Positions 24,313 through 37,079 are shown, numbered from the stretch's first letter. The stretch: 64,000 nt of DNA from Carposina sasakii (GCA_014607495.2 CP053156.1:6820001-6884000); one strand, 5' to 3'. A program made the numbers and translations. Notes: generated by a model from the letters alone, not told the origin.

Positions 24313-24944
24313 TTATTACTGAGTTGTAACGGATTAGTTTGCGCTAAACGTGGATAAGTTAAGTTGTAGTTGCGATTTTTCTATTTATTATGACTGATGG
24401 GGTATGTTGGATATTTTTTATTTATTTTAGGTTATAATCTACGTGCTTAAATATTTGTCCTGTGCTGTTGCAGGGCTTCACTAGAATAGTCAGCTGCATT
24501 TCCTTTCGTGCATGTCCTAAGAGTCGACTAAGGAACTCGGGACATTCTCAGGGGATAAGTTGTGAGTTTAGGTCTGTCCCTTCTACGCTAACCGTGGTTG
24601 TGAGATATCCTTTATGATCCTGCAATACTAACTACCCGATTTTAGGAACTCAACCGGGTATATACGAGTAGGCGTATATTTTTGTAAGTAACTGAATTTT
24701 AACATAAGACCTTATGTATTCTGTACTGTACCTACCTCGTACCTGTGTTAAAAAATAAACGATTTGTAATTTGTATTTGAATTAAAATATATTGTGGAAC
24801 AGAAGTCCTGTGCACTGGAGTGCGGTGGCAGCAGTTAGAAGCGAGCGACGCCGCGTGAGTTAACTGCTATTTATATGTAAATCCACTGCGAACGTTATAG
24901 ACCAAGCGGGGATAGATAATTTTCCCCTAGATCCCTAAGGTCTT

Positions 24945-25117
24945 GTGTCGTGGGTACTAAGCAACGGTATATAAATACATAGATAAGTATATAAACATCC
25001 ATGACTCGGAAACAAACATCGATATTCATCACATCAATGTTTGCACCTACCGGGATTCGAACCCAGGACCTATGGTGTCGCAGGCAGGGCCACTACCAAC
25101 TACACCAATCGGCCGTA
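24945..25117 (-). repeat. tRNA-derived SINE, second family
   Basis: Minus strand opens ACGGCCGATTGGTGTAGTTG (box A like), has GGTTCGAATCCCGGTAGGTG (box B), then GCAAACATTGATGTGATG and a non-tRNA body. A second copy is at 48140-48283. Confidence 0.65.
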
Positions 25118-26270
25118 TTATTACTGGATATTTGTACCTAACATGAAACGTATGAAATTAAAAGGGGTAGGAATTTGCCCAGCAGTAAGTAGGATAGCGT
25201 CGACACAACGCCCATAAAAAATGAGTGCGAATAATTTTGTAGACTACGACATTAAACATGCAAGTAATAAAGTTTTGATGACTAGGTAACCAATTGAAGC
25301 AACTCTACTTTAGTAAATGCTATTTTTTTTAGTTTAGAATACAACCGCCACCATAAAGGGGTGAGGCAAAATCTTTGATCGTGACTAATTCTATGCATAC
25401 ATACATATATATAATCACGCCTTTATCCCTTTGCTATCTCTGCATTCTTTTTCAATTAACTGTATGTATTATTTTAATAAGTTTTAACTAAAATTTTTAG
25501 ACATAGCCATTCCTGTCACCGCCTCTCAGCCTAGTTTCCACCGCGTCAGTCTCGAGAGACACATGTAATTGCATTTCGCTGAGGTGTGCTGCACTCACTT
25601 ACTTTTTACTGCCATGTCAGAAAACCCTAATCTCTTTTATATTCACAGTATTTATTCTAAGCTCGATTTGTACCTACATTTTGTTCGGATTTGAGTGCAG
25701 GTAAATATACAGGGGTAACTATAAATATACAGTATAGACCATTTAACAATTTAGGTATGAGTGACAGTGGAGTTCTTACGTTATCCCGCACATTTGCGAA
25801 CATCGCTGTCGCTCGTAAGTTGTAGCATTGTGTAAGTACCGGATGTTTTAATTCTCGCATATATTTCAAAAACATATTATAACATGTTTAATAATAATAA
25901 ATCATTTATTTCGGATAATAAGTAATCCATAATAGGTTAGTAACATAAGACTAATGAAAACTATGCTAGTATAATGTAATTAAATTTCAATTAAATTATC
26001 TTCTTCTTCAGCCTATTATTGCAGTCTACTGCTGGACGTAGGCCTTCCCCAGGTCACGCCACAAGGCTAATGCCACAGGGGGGTTTTGCTCATAGTCACC
26101 ACGCTGGGCAGGCGGGTTGGAGACCGCAGTGTGATTTTCGGACTATGTTGTCAGTACGGGAGGCGCTGCTGCCCACTTCCCGGAAACCCTTAATCGCCTC
26201 ATACGATACCCACGGGCAGGCAGGGGTGGTACAAACTCTACTCTGCCGGTACCATGCGGCTTAAATAATA

Positions 26271-26523
26271 CAGGGTGTTTTTTGTGGCCACCTTTAACGA
26301 AGGGTACGTATTCTAACATGAAATAAAGTACACGCTGGGATTAGATTTAGATCGTGCGAAATTTATAGTGTCTAGTGTTTACAGATAGTGAAAAAATCCT
26401 GTTATTATGTGCATTTATGTAGTCTAGGACTGGAAACCAGACACTTCCCAGGTATGCTTCCATGTTGTGATGATGAGGAGATTCCGTAGTTTTCGGAAAC
26501 GTTGACGACCAAAAATCATCCTG
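26271..26523 (+). mobile_element. MITE family A, copy with many small internal deletions
   Basis: Both ends are present (CAGGGTGTTTTTTGTGGCC and GACGACCAAAAATCATCCTG) but the copy is only about 253 bp because several short segments are missing at different places (for example after AAAGTA, CATTTATG and TTCCATG). Confidence 0.7.
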
Positions 26524-28074
26524 CACGATTAATAGACACGCTGATATTATGGAGTCAGTGACTAGTTGGTTGATATAAATTAAGTGCAACAAAGATTCCT
26601 ACATATTGGGGGCATCATGCTAATGACATAAGTGGAATAATTTTCCAAATTGTATAGTATAAAATATTTCCAAAAGGTCCTGTTCACAAAACATTAACGA
26701 AAACTATATCGTTATTTACCTCATATGAAACTATCCTTGTAAATAACCCTAATCAACGTGAACTAAAAACTGTTACCCTGGCTTACATATTGTGACACTG
26801 ATACCAGGTGACACCTGTCACAACTGCCCACATCCTGCTAATCCAGGATTTTGCACAACTAAACTATAGTTTTTGTGTCTATCTCTTGTCGTTTAAAATA
26901 GAATGTTGAATTTAAAGACATGTATTTAAACATGGCTGTTTGTAAGAAAATTTTGTTTGTGTGTGTGTAATCTGTTAGTCATAAAACATGATATATGTAA
27001 CATGCTGCGCCAGAGTGTCTACCATGATCTCATAAGGCAGGATTTTATCGAAATGAGACACCATGGATTCAATCCTGTTTTATGATAAAACCCCTAATTA
27101 GCGATTACAACTTCAATCGATTTTGATAAAAACGAATTAAATAGCGTGTTATTGAAGTTTACTTAATGCTGAACGTATAACAAGAACGGCACGATACAAG
27201 GCTACTGCCATAGAGGAGTTTTGTCCACAGTCACCACGCTAGTCACGCAGTCACCGTATAAAAATAAATAAGGTCTTTATATTTATTATATTTTTTATTT
27301 AATTCTACATAACCTGTTTAATATTCCACATATAAGAACCATTTATTCATCCGAGGTATTTGTCGTCGTGAAGGTAGATGGACAAACGGACGGATAGGAT
27401 TATATAGTCTGTGGTTGTACTCGTAGTTTTTGGACCCTATTGGCGTGGTCTCTGGAAAGTCTTCTTTCTAAAAAACCAAAAATATGACCACTTAGATTAA
27501 TTATTAAGATCAACATCAATAAAGATTATTGTTTCGGTAATCCGCAATGTAGATCAAACAAATAAGTGGAGGTGTAATCAAGGTTAGACGCGAGCGCTCC
27601 ATGTATAGCATATGCTATGAACTAGGAGTTTATTATAGTAGCAGGACCGTATATAATTGATAACACTTAGCGGTACATTGCTGTTTTTACCTGACTGCGC
27701 GACGAAAAGGATGTTCTTTTGAACCACTACACAGACCAAACGCCTGGGCTGATTTTTATGATTCATACGTCAATCGATTCCTCTTAGTGTGTGGCGAGAG
27801 TCACTAAAGACATGACGTTAGTGAAAATTCAATATGGTGACTACTGGACGCCATATTGTGAAAATAAAAAAAAAGTCGACAAACTATATCAAGTAGGATA
27901 TCGTTGTATAGGTATTTAAAAATCATTTTTAGTTTTCTCTGAATATTTTTTGATTGACTGACTGACTGACTGTTTAGGATCTATATCGATTTAAAGTTGC
28001 GTAACAACCATTCTCACGTATAAGTTTTTAGACAGTAGAAAATGATGAAAATACGAAACTACTTGCTGCCGAGC

Positions 28075-28188
28075 ATTTTCTAATAATGGAATATAACAAC
28101 TGAACAGTCGGGATCCATTATCCGACAACCAATCTAATATTTCAATGGATCCTGGCTGTTCAGTTGTTATGTTCCATTATTAGAAAAT
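28075..28188. repeat. 45-bp inverted repeat with a 24-nt spacer
   Basis: Arms 28075-28119 and 28144-28188 match at 42 of 45 positions (ATTTTCTAATAATGGA, ATAACAACTGAACAG, GGATCCATT). Lies about 150 bp beyond the end of the 28.3-28.7 kb minus-strand gene. Either a foldback element or a source of a hairpin RNA. Confidence 0.7.
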
Positions 28189-28335
28189 ATTCTATTTTCT
28201 ACAATAGTATTCATTCAATAATATATCATAGAATTCTAGACCACCGGACATCCAAGTGCTTGTATTTTTCTTTTCAGTTTTTTTTATTATGTACATAGTT
28301 TGATTCTTTTTTACGCAGTCGGGTTTTTGGATTTT

Positions 28336-28710
28336 TTAAATTATGTTTTTGTTTTTTTTAACAAATAAAAATAGAACTGTCATGAATATCACAATAAATA
28401 ATTCTACTAGATAACTGATTACACAGTAAATAGTAGGAATTAATGAAAGAAGAGTAAATATTGCAACTACCCTAAGTAAATAGAACAGGACATGAAGAAA
28501 ATGAAGAATGAATGCCACTGTACAACACATGAGGTTTACCTTAATTTCTTGATATTTGTCCGTTATATTGTTTCCTTGTTGAAACCACGAGTCCATTGCC
28601 GATTTCGTTGATATTCTACCCATACTCGGCCCAGTCAGTTGTGTTTCATTCCCTTTTAGCTCATAACTATAAGCTAGTCCAAGCAGGAATATGTACAGTT
28701 TGAATTCCAT
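28336..28710 (-). CDS. short secreted or membrane protein; possible truncated relative of the FN3 gene
   Basis: The open frame encodes 124 residues: a clear signal peptide (MEFKLYIFLLGLAYSYEL), a polar segment with two N-glycosylation motifs (GNETQ, NNITD), then a hydrophobic half that could form two or three membrane spans and ends in KKNKNII. At 28540 the frame crosses a good donor (ATTAAG|gtaaac) in phase 0, so the hydrophobic half may be intron and the coding exon only 28540-28710 (57 residues); no matching 3' exon was found downstream. The start aligns with the FN3 gene 3.4 kb upstream: SYxLxxxETxxxxPS, then AMD. That suggests tandem duplication with loss of the FN3 body here, or a decayed copy. 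A TATA box precedes it. Function unknown. Confidence 0.5.
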   Translation of the reverse strand: MEFKLYIFLLGLAYSYELKGNETQLTGPSMGRISTKSAMDSWFQQGNNITDKYQEIKVNLMCCTVAFILHFLHVLFYLLRVVAIFTLLSLIPTIYCVISYLVELFIVIFMTVLFLFVKKNKNII

Positions 28711-28783
28711 TGTATATTTAGAGCAGTATGTTTCAAGAATGATCTTTCTCTTAAGCTAGAAGGAAGTGTTATGATTTGGCGGT

Positions 28784-28792
28784 TTTATAGAT
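28784..28792 (-). promoter_or_regulatory. TATA box of the 28.7-kb gene
   Basis: Minus-strand CTATAAAAC about 75 nt before the ATG at 28710, leaving room for a start near 28757 and a 5' UTR of roughly 45 nt. This supports the ORF being a transcribed gene with a focused promoter. Confidence 0.5.
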
Positions 28793-29149
28793 GCCCCTTG
28801 TCTGTTTATGTTTTTATAAGATTGTTTTATTAACAAGCTATGTTAGATTGTCAATGTTTGAAGATAGCAATCTCTAGTTAGTGCTTTCAACAGACTGAGC
28901 CGTCGTTTGTTTTTAGACTATCATCGTATTTGTTTTGTTTGTTATAAAGTTAAAATAATAAATGTACGATATTTGTTTTGAAAATTAGGTTTAAAAGGAA
29001 TAAAAATAATTCTTCTTCTTCTTCTTCTTCAGTCTATTGCAGTCCACTGCTGGACTTAGTCCTCCCCCAGGGCACGCCACAAGGCTACTACCACAGGGGG
29101 TTTTTACCCATAGTCACCACGCTGAGTAGGCGGGTGTGATTTTAATTAA

Positions 29150-30498
29150 TATAATTAATAAATCTTCTTTTATTAACAGCTTCTTGAAATAATGTAGATC
29201 AAAAATAAATTCGGCAATCGTAGATCAAACCATTGTTCAAGATACTTTTGGAATTTCGATAGTTATATCTTGATACAAAAGCCTAGATACTTTCTACGTG
29301 TAGCCATTTGACTCTACTCTCGAATAAGGAAGTAGCTTGTCTCAAACAACCCAGAGATCTACGAGCAAATAATTAAACTCCCATCACAATTTATTGAGAT
29401 TTGTGTATTATCTTGTAAGTCAAATAAACGGGGCCTAACAAATCACGGCGTCGTGTAAGGGACAAATTAAACATTATTCCCTCTGTCCGAATTCCGGCAG
29501 TTTTTATTGGAATTGTCCCGATCGCGTACGTGCCAATAAATAGCGCTAAACGCCACCATTAGATACTTTACGAGGTGGAGGGCGTCATCCAATCTATACG
29601 GTTTTACAGCGAACGAACGTATTGTTCGCATAGGTTCGCATACTGATTGAAATGTTGGCCTGATTTTTAACCGATTGTGCCAGAAGGAGGGTTATGTTTT
29701 TCGAATGTATATTTCTTTGGTATACTTTAAGTCTAGAACCTAGCTTGTCGCGTTTGAGCTTGAAGTGTCATTAGATTCGTCTTATATCTATACTTATAAT
29801 ATTATAAAGTGAAGAGTTTGTTTGTTGTTTGTTTGAACGTGGGAGTGATACTGGGTCAAAAATTTTAGGCATCGGAAATTTTTCTTTAAATAAATGAGGT
29901 TATTTTAGCTATTAATTTCTGCAAGTAATAAGCGTATTTCTATTTAAATAAGACTTTATTTTTTACCAACATTATATACTTACCACTTAAGTATGGTTAA
30001 GCAATACTGGGACACCATTATGACTAATTTAACACCTTGACGGTAAAATATGGAGTGAAAGATGCCACCTTCACTGGCTCTGTTCTTATGTCAATCGGCA
30101 CACAGATACAGCACGCACACAGCCACGCGACATGCAAATCCGGATAGTACGAGGAATCCAACGTGTATTCTATTCACTGTTGTTTATTGTTTGGAGTAAA
30201 CAGTTTTGATACTTACACTCGAATTATCTGTATCAAGGTCTCGGCCGTGTTGCAATGTTGTCAGATGCTACAAGAACATGGGTTAAAATATGTTTTAGCA
30301 TATCTAGATCAAGTATAACTAAAGTAATACAAATGTGCCTATTTACCTAATAATATTACCTTAATTACCATAAAAACCATACTTCAGAATCTTGAAAATA
30401 ATAATAGAAAAATAGACATTTAAATAGTTTAAGAAAAACTAAATACAAGTATAATTCGGTACAAGATACATTATTTCATGCTTAAAGGATAAATAACA
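29150..30498. other. spacer between the two small genes, mostly unassigned
   Basis: Holds a Helitron-like 5' fragment at about 29785-29850 (ATAATATTATAAAGTGAAGA and GTTTGAACG). 29450-29600 is GC-richer, unique-looking, and could be conserved non-coding DNA. Confidence 0.4.
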
Positions 30499-30962
30499 TA
30501 CATTCATACATATAATCACGCCTTTATCCCTTACGGGGTAGGCAGAGTACCAAGGGCCGATAAAACCACATGGTGCCACTTCTGACCAATTTTGGGGATA
30601 TAGTTGAGATCTACAAGGATAAATAAATAACAATGAATCAACAACTTATATACAAAATCAACTTTTTCTTTGCGATTTTATGTAGCCTTAATAATGGCAA
30701 CAATAAATAAACGATATTTCTTACAAACCACGATATGTATAATTACGATCAACACATAAAATTAATACATAAATTTTTATCTCCTGTGCTGATGCGAGGG
30801 TTTACAAGAATACATCAACTACATCTTCTTCCGTGCATGTCGTCAAGGAATTCAGGACCATTCTATCAGGCAATGAGCTGGGAACTTATACATGCGGTTT
30901 TGGTATGCTATTCTTTCGTAATCTTGTAGTTCTGTTCCGAGTGCATATGTATTTATGTATAA

Positions 30963-30968
30963 TTTATT
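30963..30968 (-). terminator. poly(A) signal AATAAA after the FN3 gene
   Basis: Minus-strand AATAAA about 44 nt past the stop codon at 31012. A second AATAAA overlaps the stop codon itself (31011-31016). Confidence 0.5.
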
Positions 30969-31011
30969 AATTATAATAGTTATGTGTCAAGTTAAACGCA
31001 CAATCTACAAT

Positions 31012-32117
31012 TTATTGTTTCTGTTCAATGTCATCTTTCACCGTCGTAGTTGTAGCAGGTTTATATATTTTTACTCTATTAGGTGTCGAATACGCACTAG
31101 TCTGGTATTTTGTAAACGCTGCAACTCTTATCTCATATGTCATGTCGTGATATAAATTTTCACTGATTAGTAACGTGTTCTTTGTTCCGCCATGCACTAT
31201 AATTTCTGTTCCACCGATTTCCAGAGGCTCCAATGTCATGGGGGGTAGCTGAAGTACGAGAAAAAATAAATAGCTGTGCTTTTTAACGGTTACCAAATTG
31301 GAATCTCATCTCTAAGAACTATTTTTGTAAATAACTGACAAATTATTATATAGTATATTTCTCATTACTGTAGAGTAAGTAGACTACGCCAACATTTACT
31401 AAAAACTGTTTTTTTTTTAAACATTTTTTATTTATTTTACACATAGTGCATCATTATTCGGTAAGAATACGTACCTACTGTTAAAAATAGTTGACCATCT
31501 CGTTTCACCTACCTTGAAAGTTTCAAACTTTGTCTTTATTTCTGGCAGAGCCCAAACTTTGACCTGCAATAGATTTCATTTCATTAGCAACTTTACCTAC
31601 CACATTATAAAAAAAAATATTTTCAAAGATTTTCACATCAAACAATAATATTAAAGAACTATATCATTAAAACAACTATGACTAGACTGACCCTTATAAG
31701 TGATTAATCGTTTCATTGACTTAATTTCAATCGCATTCAATTATTAAAAAGTAACTCTAAGGAAAACAAAGTACTGCCATTTCTCAGTCTTTCAAAGAAA
31801 ATTTACTGCTAAGCATACGAGTTATCGAGCCTAAGGTTCGAATATGGAGTTTACCCCTTGAATTTGAACCCACGATCTACCTCAGTAATGCCCCTACTAG
31901 CTTCATTCTTTGCGTATTCATCAGTTACCTTATATCCAATAGTGGGGTCCGATTTACAACTGCTCTTCACTGGAGTCCACATCACTTCAAAGCTTGGTCC
32001 ATCCATCGCCGTCAACTTCGTAATACTGGGCCTAGGCACGTGGGTTTCCTTGTCAATGAGCACATAGCTATGTACTATTTGCATCCCAAACAGGATGAGA
32101 CTGGTCTTGCTGTCCAT
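31012..32117 (-). CDS. small secreted protein with one fibronectin type III domain, 3 exons
   Basis: Proposed exons on the minus strand: 32117-31881, 31563-31513, 31248-31012, all in phase 0, 174 residues. Exon 1 begins with a short hydrophobic signal-like stretch (MDSKTSLILFGMQIVHSY) and the FN3 A/B/C strands (PSITKLTAMD, SFEVMWTP with the core Trp, TIGYKVTDEY). Exon 2 gives VKVWALPEIKTKFETFK; exon 3 gives LPPMTLEPLEIGG, then LYHDMTYEIRVAAFTKYQ, the usual FN3 F-strand Tyr pattern, and a Thr-rich, charged C-terminus. Splice sites: GAG|gtagat, ttgcag|GTC, AAG|gtaggt, ttcag|CTA. A second donor 36 nt further (gtaaac) would break the frame. No transmembrane segment or further domain follows, so secretion is inferred. 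I do not recognise a named family; the FN3 fold suggests binding, not catalysis. Exon 1 start resembles the neighbouring minus-strand gene at 28.7 kb. Confidence 0.72.
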
Positions 32118-32148
32118 CGTATATGATATCAGATTGGAAGTGAAGGAT

Positions 32149-32157
32149 GTTTTATAC
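32149..32157 (-). promoter_or_regulatory. TATA box of the FN3 gene
   Basis: Minus-strand AGTATAAAAC lies about 35 nt before the ATG at 32117, which would put transcription start very close to the start codon. Position and sequence fit a core TATA promoter; the 5' UTR would be very short. Confidence 0.5.
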
Positions 32158-33056
32158 TTTTACGAATAGTCCTTGTTTTTTATTAGAGTTCCGTGTTTAG
32201 TATTTTTTAGGACGATTATAATAGTAATGTTATAATATTTAATAGTATTATATATAATAGTAGTAAAGCAATTATGACATTGAGGATTTTTTAAAGTAAG
32301 AGTAGGTCGTATTGGCTTCTAAAAATTAAGTAAAAATTAATTTGTAATATAAACATAACATTAAAAAAATCTTGTTTAGTTCAGATAAAGTCCTCGTAGT
32401 TATCGCTAAAGGTAGCAAACGCAGTTAATGTTATACGAATGTACGCTCATTTATACATTAAAATTAGGATACATTCTCCTAAAAGTCTAATTTAAAAGAA
32501 CACATCAAAGTATCAAAATATTCGATCGCACTACACTCCAACTAGATCCCTGAATTGTCCCTTTAACACAAGGCAAAGGCGAATAACAAAATAAAATACA
32601 ATAAAAAGCGTAAAAAGAGAACGTATTGATTTGCAGGAATTTTTATTAGGAGATGTTACCTCGCGGGGACCGATTTGCCTGCCGTTTATTGCTTTTAACG
32701 CGAGTGTAGAACGACCTTTAGCTATCTGTTAAATGTTTATTGGATGTGCACCCTTACAATTTAAACTTTTTTCATTTTTGTTACCGGATAAATACTTTAA
32801 TTTTATTTTATTGAGCGTCAATTGGGGCTCTAGGTTTGTCTGCATATCCGTATAATCAACTTGTGCGGTCGCGTTTTACAGTTTATTTATTTATTTGGAA
32901 ACAAGCAGACACAGATATATATGTAAAACATAATTGTATAAAAAGAACACTAATTACATCCGTGCCCTTGAACACGTTTCACTGAGAACACACACTATTA
33001 TAATTAAAGCTACAACTATTGCATTTCAACAAAATATACATATGCATAAATATATA

Positions 33057-33454
33057 CAGGGTGATTTTTGGTCGTCAACGTTCCTGAAAACTACGGAATC
33101 TCCTCACCATCACGATCATTTTTCTCCATGGAAGCATACCTGGGAAGTGTCTGGTTTCCAAAATATTAGGGTCCAAAGTTGAGTATAGGTAAATAGACTG
33201 CGTTTTTCTGCATAAATGCACATACATAGACGCGCGTAGCAGGATTTTTTCACGAAAAATAATTAATATCTGTCTATAAAAAAAACTAACATAAACACTA
33301 GACACTATAAATTTCGCCCGATCAATAATAAAAAAAAAAAAAAAAAAAATCAAAAAAAAATCTTTTCCCAGCATTTTTTTTGGCATTAACTTACTTTATT
33401 TGATGTATTAGAGAACGTACCCTTCGTTAATGGTGGCCACAAAAAAACATTCTG
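33057..33454 (-). mobile_element. MITE family A, full copy
   Basis: CAGGGTGATTTTTGGTCGTC at the left, GGTGGCCACAAAAAAACATTCTG at the right, TA on both sides. A long A tract (33332-33348) marks the interior. A 103-codon minus-strand frame inside it is repeat translation. Confidence 0.8.
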
Positions 33455-33746
33455 TAGATACAACAAAATAAAAAATAAACATATACTAGGGCTAAAACAT
33501 ACATATAGTGTACAAACATACCACTATACATACTTTATAACACCTTATACTCGTATCTACAAAGCGCTCATAATTTGGCTAATAGCTTTTTTAAAACCGT
33601 TTACCAAAGGATAATGGTAAAATTTTTCAATTATAAAAGTTACTATACTCAGCATACCTACCTATATATTGTAATTCACAGCTAAATATAGGCTATGTCA
33701 TGTGTGTGTTTTAAAATTCTTATGTACTGTGTGACCTTCACCTATA

Positions 33747-34006
33747 CAGGGTGTAACAGAAAGGGTATGTTAAGCGAAAAGCTATGTAAATATCCCACTA
33801 TAGAGAACCTATTTCCAAAATTTGAGACTCGAAAACACATGTTTATTTTTCTGGATTGTATGAAAATTTCTGAGTTGTTTAGGAATTCTTCATACTATCT
33901 GGAAAAATAAACATGTGATTTCGAGTCTGCAATTTTGTGGATAGGTTCCTTTTAATGGGCTTTATACATAGCTTTTCGCTTAACATACCCCTTTTGTTAC
34001 ACCCTG
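33747..34006. mobile_element. MITE family B, full copy
   Basis: CAGGGTGTAACAGAAAGGGT at the left, CCCCTTTTGTTACACCCTG at the right, TA flanks, internal GATTTCGAGTCT mirrored by GAGACTCGAAAACAC. Confidence 0.8.
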
Positions 34007-34009
34007 TAT

Positions 34010-35845
34010 ACAAAGCATTATCCAATATTAACACTTGTAGGTATTTTTAGTTTCTCTCCCTTGAGAGCCCGGGAGTGAGAGTTGGTAGTTACTTTATTTC
34101 TTTGACACAGTTATATTTCAATGGTTGAGTGTGAGGGAAGGTTGAGTCAACGATTAATAATATGGAGCAGTTAGTACAAAGTAATATGCAGGTGTCTGGA
34201 TTAAAATGTACAATCATTATAATTATCTCAGATGATGATGTAATTTCCTCATAAATATTGAACTTTGATATTCAAAACAATGGGTTGGCGCCGTTCCAGA
34301 GAGATTGCAGGTGCAAATCTAATGGTGCGAGTACACTGCAATAGTGACTACTATGTGGGCTTAGTAACTGTGAGATGCGTTATAAATGAAAATATGGGTA
34401 GTGTATTTATTCTCAATTATACAAAATTTAGGGAAAAATACGGAATGTCTTAGTAAAAGAAATGTAGGACTTTTACTCTTTTTTACTCGCATGTACGTTG
34501 GAAAACTTTGTAAAATCTAGGTCATTTTGGTTCCCCTAGAAAAGGTGTATTTTACTTAGTTTGATTAAATATTGCCCCCATTGAGTTTGGCATAGTGGGT
34601 ATAGTATGATAGAAGTAGATATGTTCTTTAAAAATGAATATATTAGGCGTCTTTGTACAGTGAAAAAAGTTTACAATTAGAACTTAGCCTCTATCAACTT
34701 CTAGCATCGATTCCATCAATCAGAGATGTGCCAATTTATTCCAAACTATATATACGATGAACAACGACTCCCCCAATACAAATCATTTAACCCGGCAGTG
34801 CCAGAGTACAATTAATGCGACCCAAAACGAGAGAACAAAACGCATTGACAAATCGTTGCGCTGACGTGGATCAAAACGCTCAGCGTCGACCAATAAAGGT
34901 GACCGGTGGTAGAGGTGCAACCACGAAACGCTACCGACAGATAGATAAATCAGGGCGCTGGGATAGGGATGGAAATCTAGGTCAGTCATGTCGATGGATT
35001 TTATCGATTTGAAATAATAAGTGCATCGGGAAATGAAAATGATAAAAATACGAATGAAAAATATGCTATTGATGAGTTCAGAAAAAAAAAATTTCTAAAA
35101 GATATATTAAAAAAATTTGATGTAAAATAAATAACATACATACATAATCACGCCTTTATCCCTTACGGGGTAGGCAGAGATCACGGATCTCCATTTGCTA
35201 CGATCCTGACACACCTCGTTCGCTTCATCTACTTTCATGATATTCTTCATTAACGCTAAAAGAGATATATTAAAAAATTTTGATGTACAATAAATAATAA
35301 TAAATATAAATATCCTGTATATTACCTTTAGATGACTAAAGCAATGTTGTTGATTGTTTAGAAGATGTATTTCATGAGTAAACAAATTGAGGATAAAAGT
35401 CGGTATAGTTCAGTTCGATATTAATAATTTAGACATTGATTATTTTAAGATGTTTTACAAGATTTTATCTAAGAATACTATTTATTTTATCAATTATTTA
35501 TTTCGATTGAGGTACGATTGAATCAGGATTAAAAATCAGCGCATTTTCTATGTTGATTCGCAACCTTTCAATTTTATCCATAGGTAAATAAAAATATATC
35601 GACAAATGTACATCACTAGACCCATCAGGTGATCTTTGTGCTGTGCCAGCGGCTCGTGACCGTCGCCGGTGACGCTTCATTTCACCGCGTTTGATTAACA
35701 AGTACCCGCTTTAAATGAGCAAACAAACATACAAACCATTAACTAAGCGATGTCCAATATCACAGGAATGTTAATGGGTAGGAGGCGATTTGTTGTATGT
35801 CCATTTTAAATTTGAGATTTATTTCTAACATTATAGGTAAGTACC
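34010..35845. other. no recognisable gene
   Basis: Open frames near 34265, 34783-35012 and 35498 lack domains. One short family D piece at 35136-35185 continues into GATCACGGATCTCCATTTG, a variant tail also seen reversed near 37180. Confidence 0.4.
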
Positions 35846-35847
35846 TA

Positions 35848-36110
35848 CACGGTCCAGCAAGCTGAAGTGGCAATAGGCAGGGCACATAGCTCGAAGAACT
35901 GATGGCCGATGGATTCGGAAAGTCCTAGAGTGGATACCACGTATCGGCAAACGCAGCGTGGGAAGGCCATCCCACGAGGTGGACGGACGACCTGGCTAAG
36001 GTCGCGGGCGTCGGTTGGATGCAGGCTGCTTCCTTGGCGTGGAGGTTGTTGGGGGAGGCCTATTTCCAACAGTGGACTTCTCAGGGCTGTAAACGAGGAT
36101 GATGATGACC
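35848..36110 (+). pseudogene. non-LTR retrotransposon reverse transcriptase, C-terminal remnant
   Basis: Damaged frames give GHIARRTDGRW, RKVLEWIPR, GKRSVGRP, then RRLDAGC and GEAYFQQWT near the end, followed by ATGATGATG. Frameshifts between blocks show it is dead. This is the longest copy of its type here; 62913-63095 is a second copy. Confidence 0.7.
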
Positions 36111-36715
36111 TACACTTTATACAGCCTATGCTGATGCAGGATTACGCTGAAATATATTAGCTGCATCTCCTTTTGTGCATCTCCGTTCTCCAGGCGATGA
36201 GCTAGCAACTTGTCAATGGTCTTCTACATGCTATGCTAAATGTAGCGTAAGAGAGTCAACATCATATTCACTCCAACTGAAAGGTGCATTACAGACTGCG
36301 TATTGAGATATTACCGCCTCATTATGTTATATAATTACATAAATGTAATTAAACAAACAAACAAATAGCAACTGATTCATTAAAATACAAAATAATCAAA
36401 ACTCGGCAAAAGTGAAACATCTTGAACAGCGAATTGAATCTACAGAACAAGTTAAACGACAAAATTAAAGCCGAAATCTAAATTAACCTCTGAATTGTAA
36501 CGTACTGAGGTAGAGATGGCAAAGATTTCTGTGCACAATAATAACAAATGGCAAGTTAAATAGTTTTCGCTCATTATTCTCATATTTGAACTGGTAAGCT
36601 AGCGAATTGTAATTGACCATTTTCATTGACATCTGTATGGATCTTCGTATCTGTATCTTCGTAATAATCCTGCAGCTTTAGCTACCTCAGTTTGGAAACA
36701 CAGCCGTGTTATATA

Positions 36716-37079
36716 CAGGATGATTTTTGGTCGTCAACGTTCCCGAAAACTACGGAATCTCTTCATCATCACGATAATTTTTCTCCATGGAAGCATACCT
36801 GGGAAGTGTCTGGTTTCCAAAATATTAGGATCCAAAGTTGAGTAAATAGACTGCGTTTTTCTGCATAAATGCACATAGACGCGCGTAGCAGGATTTTTTC
36901 ACGAAAAATAATTAATATCTGTCTATAAAAAAACTAACATAAACACTAGACACTATAAATTTCGCACGATCAAGGAATAAAAAATAAAAAAAATCCTGCA
37001 TTTTTTTTGGCATAAACTTACTTTATTTCATGTATAGAATACGTACCCTTCGTTAAAGGTGGCCACAAAAAAACACCTG
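36716..37079 (-). mobile_element. MITE family A, full copy
   Basis: CAGGATGATTTTTGGTCGTC at the left and GGTGGCCACAAAAAAACACCTG at the right, TA flanks. Only 160 bp separate it from a family B copy. Confidence 0.8.

Noticed and set aside
31846..31880. Alternative donor for FN3 exon 1 at gtaaac
   Set aside because: Using it shifts the frame of exon 2 to an early stop, whereas the donor at 31880 keeps all three exons in phase 0.
33075..33386. 103-codon minus-strand gene
   Set aside because: It lies wholly in a MITE A copy and changes with each copy of that repeat.
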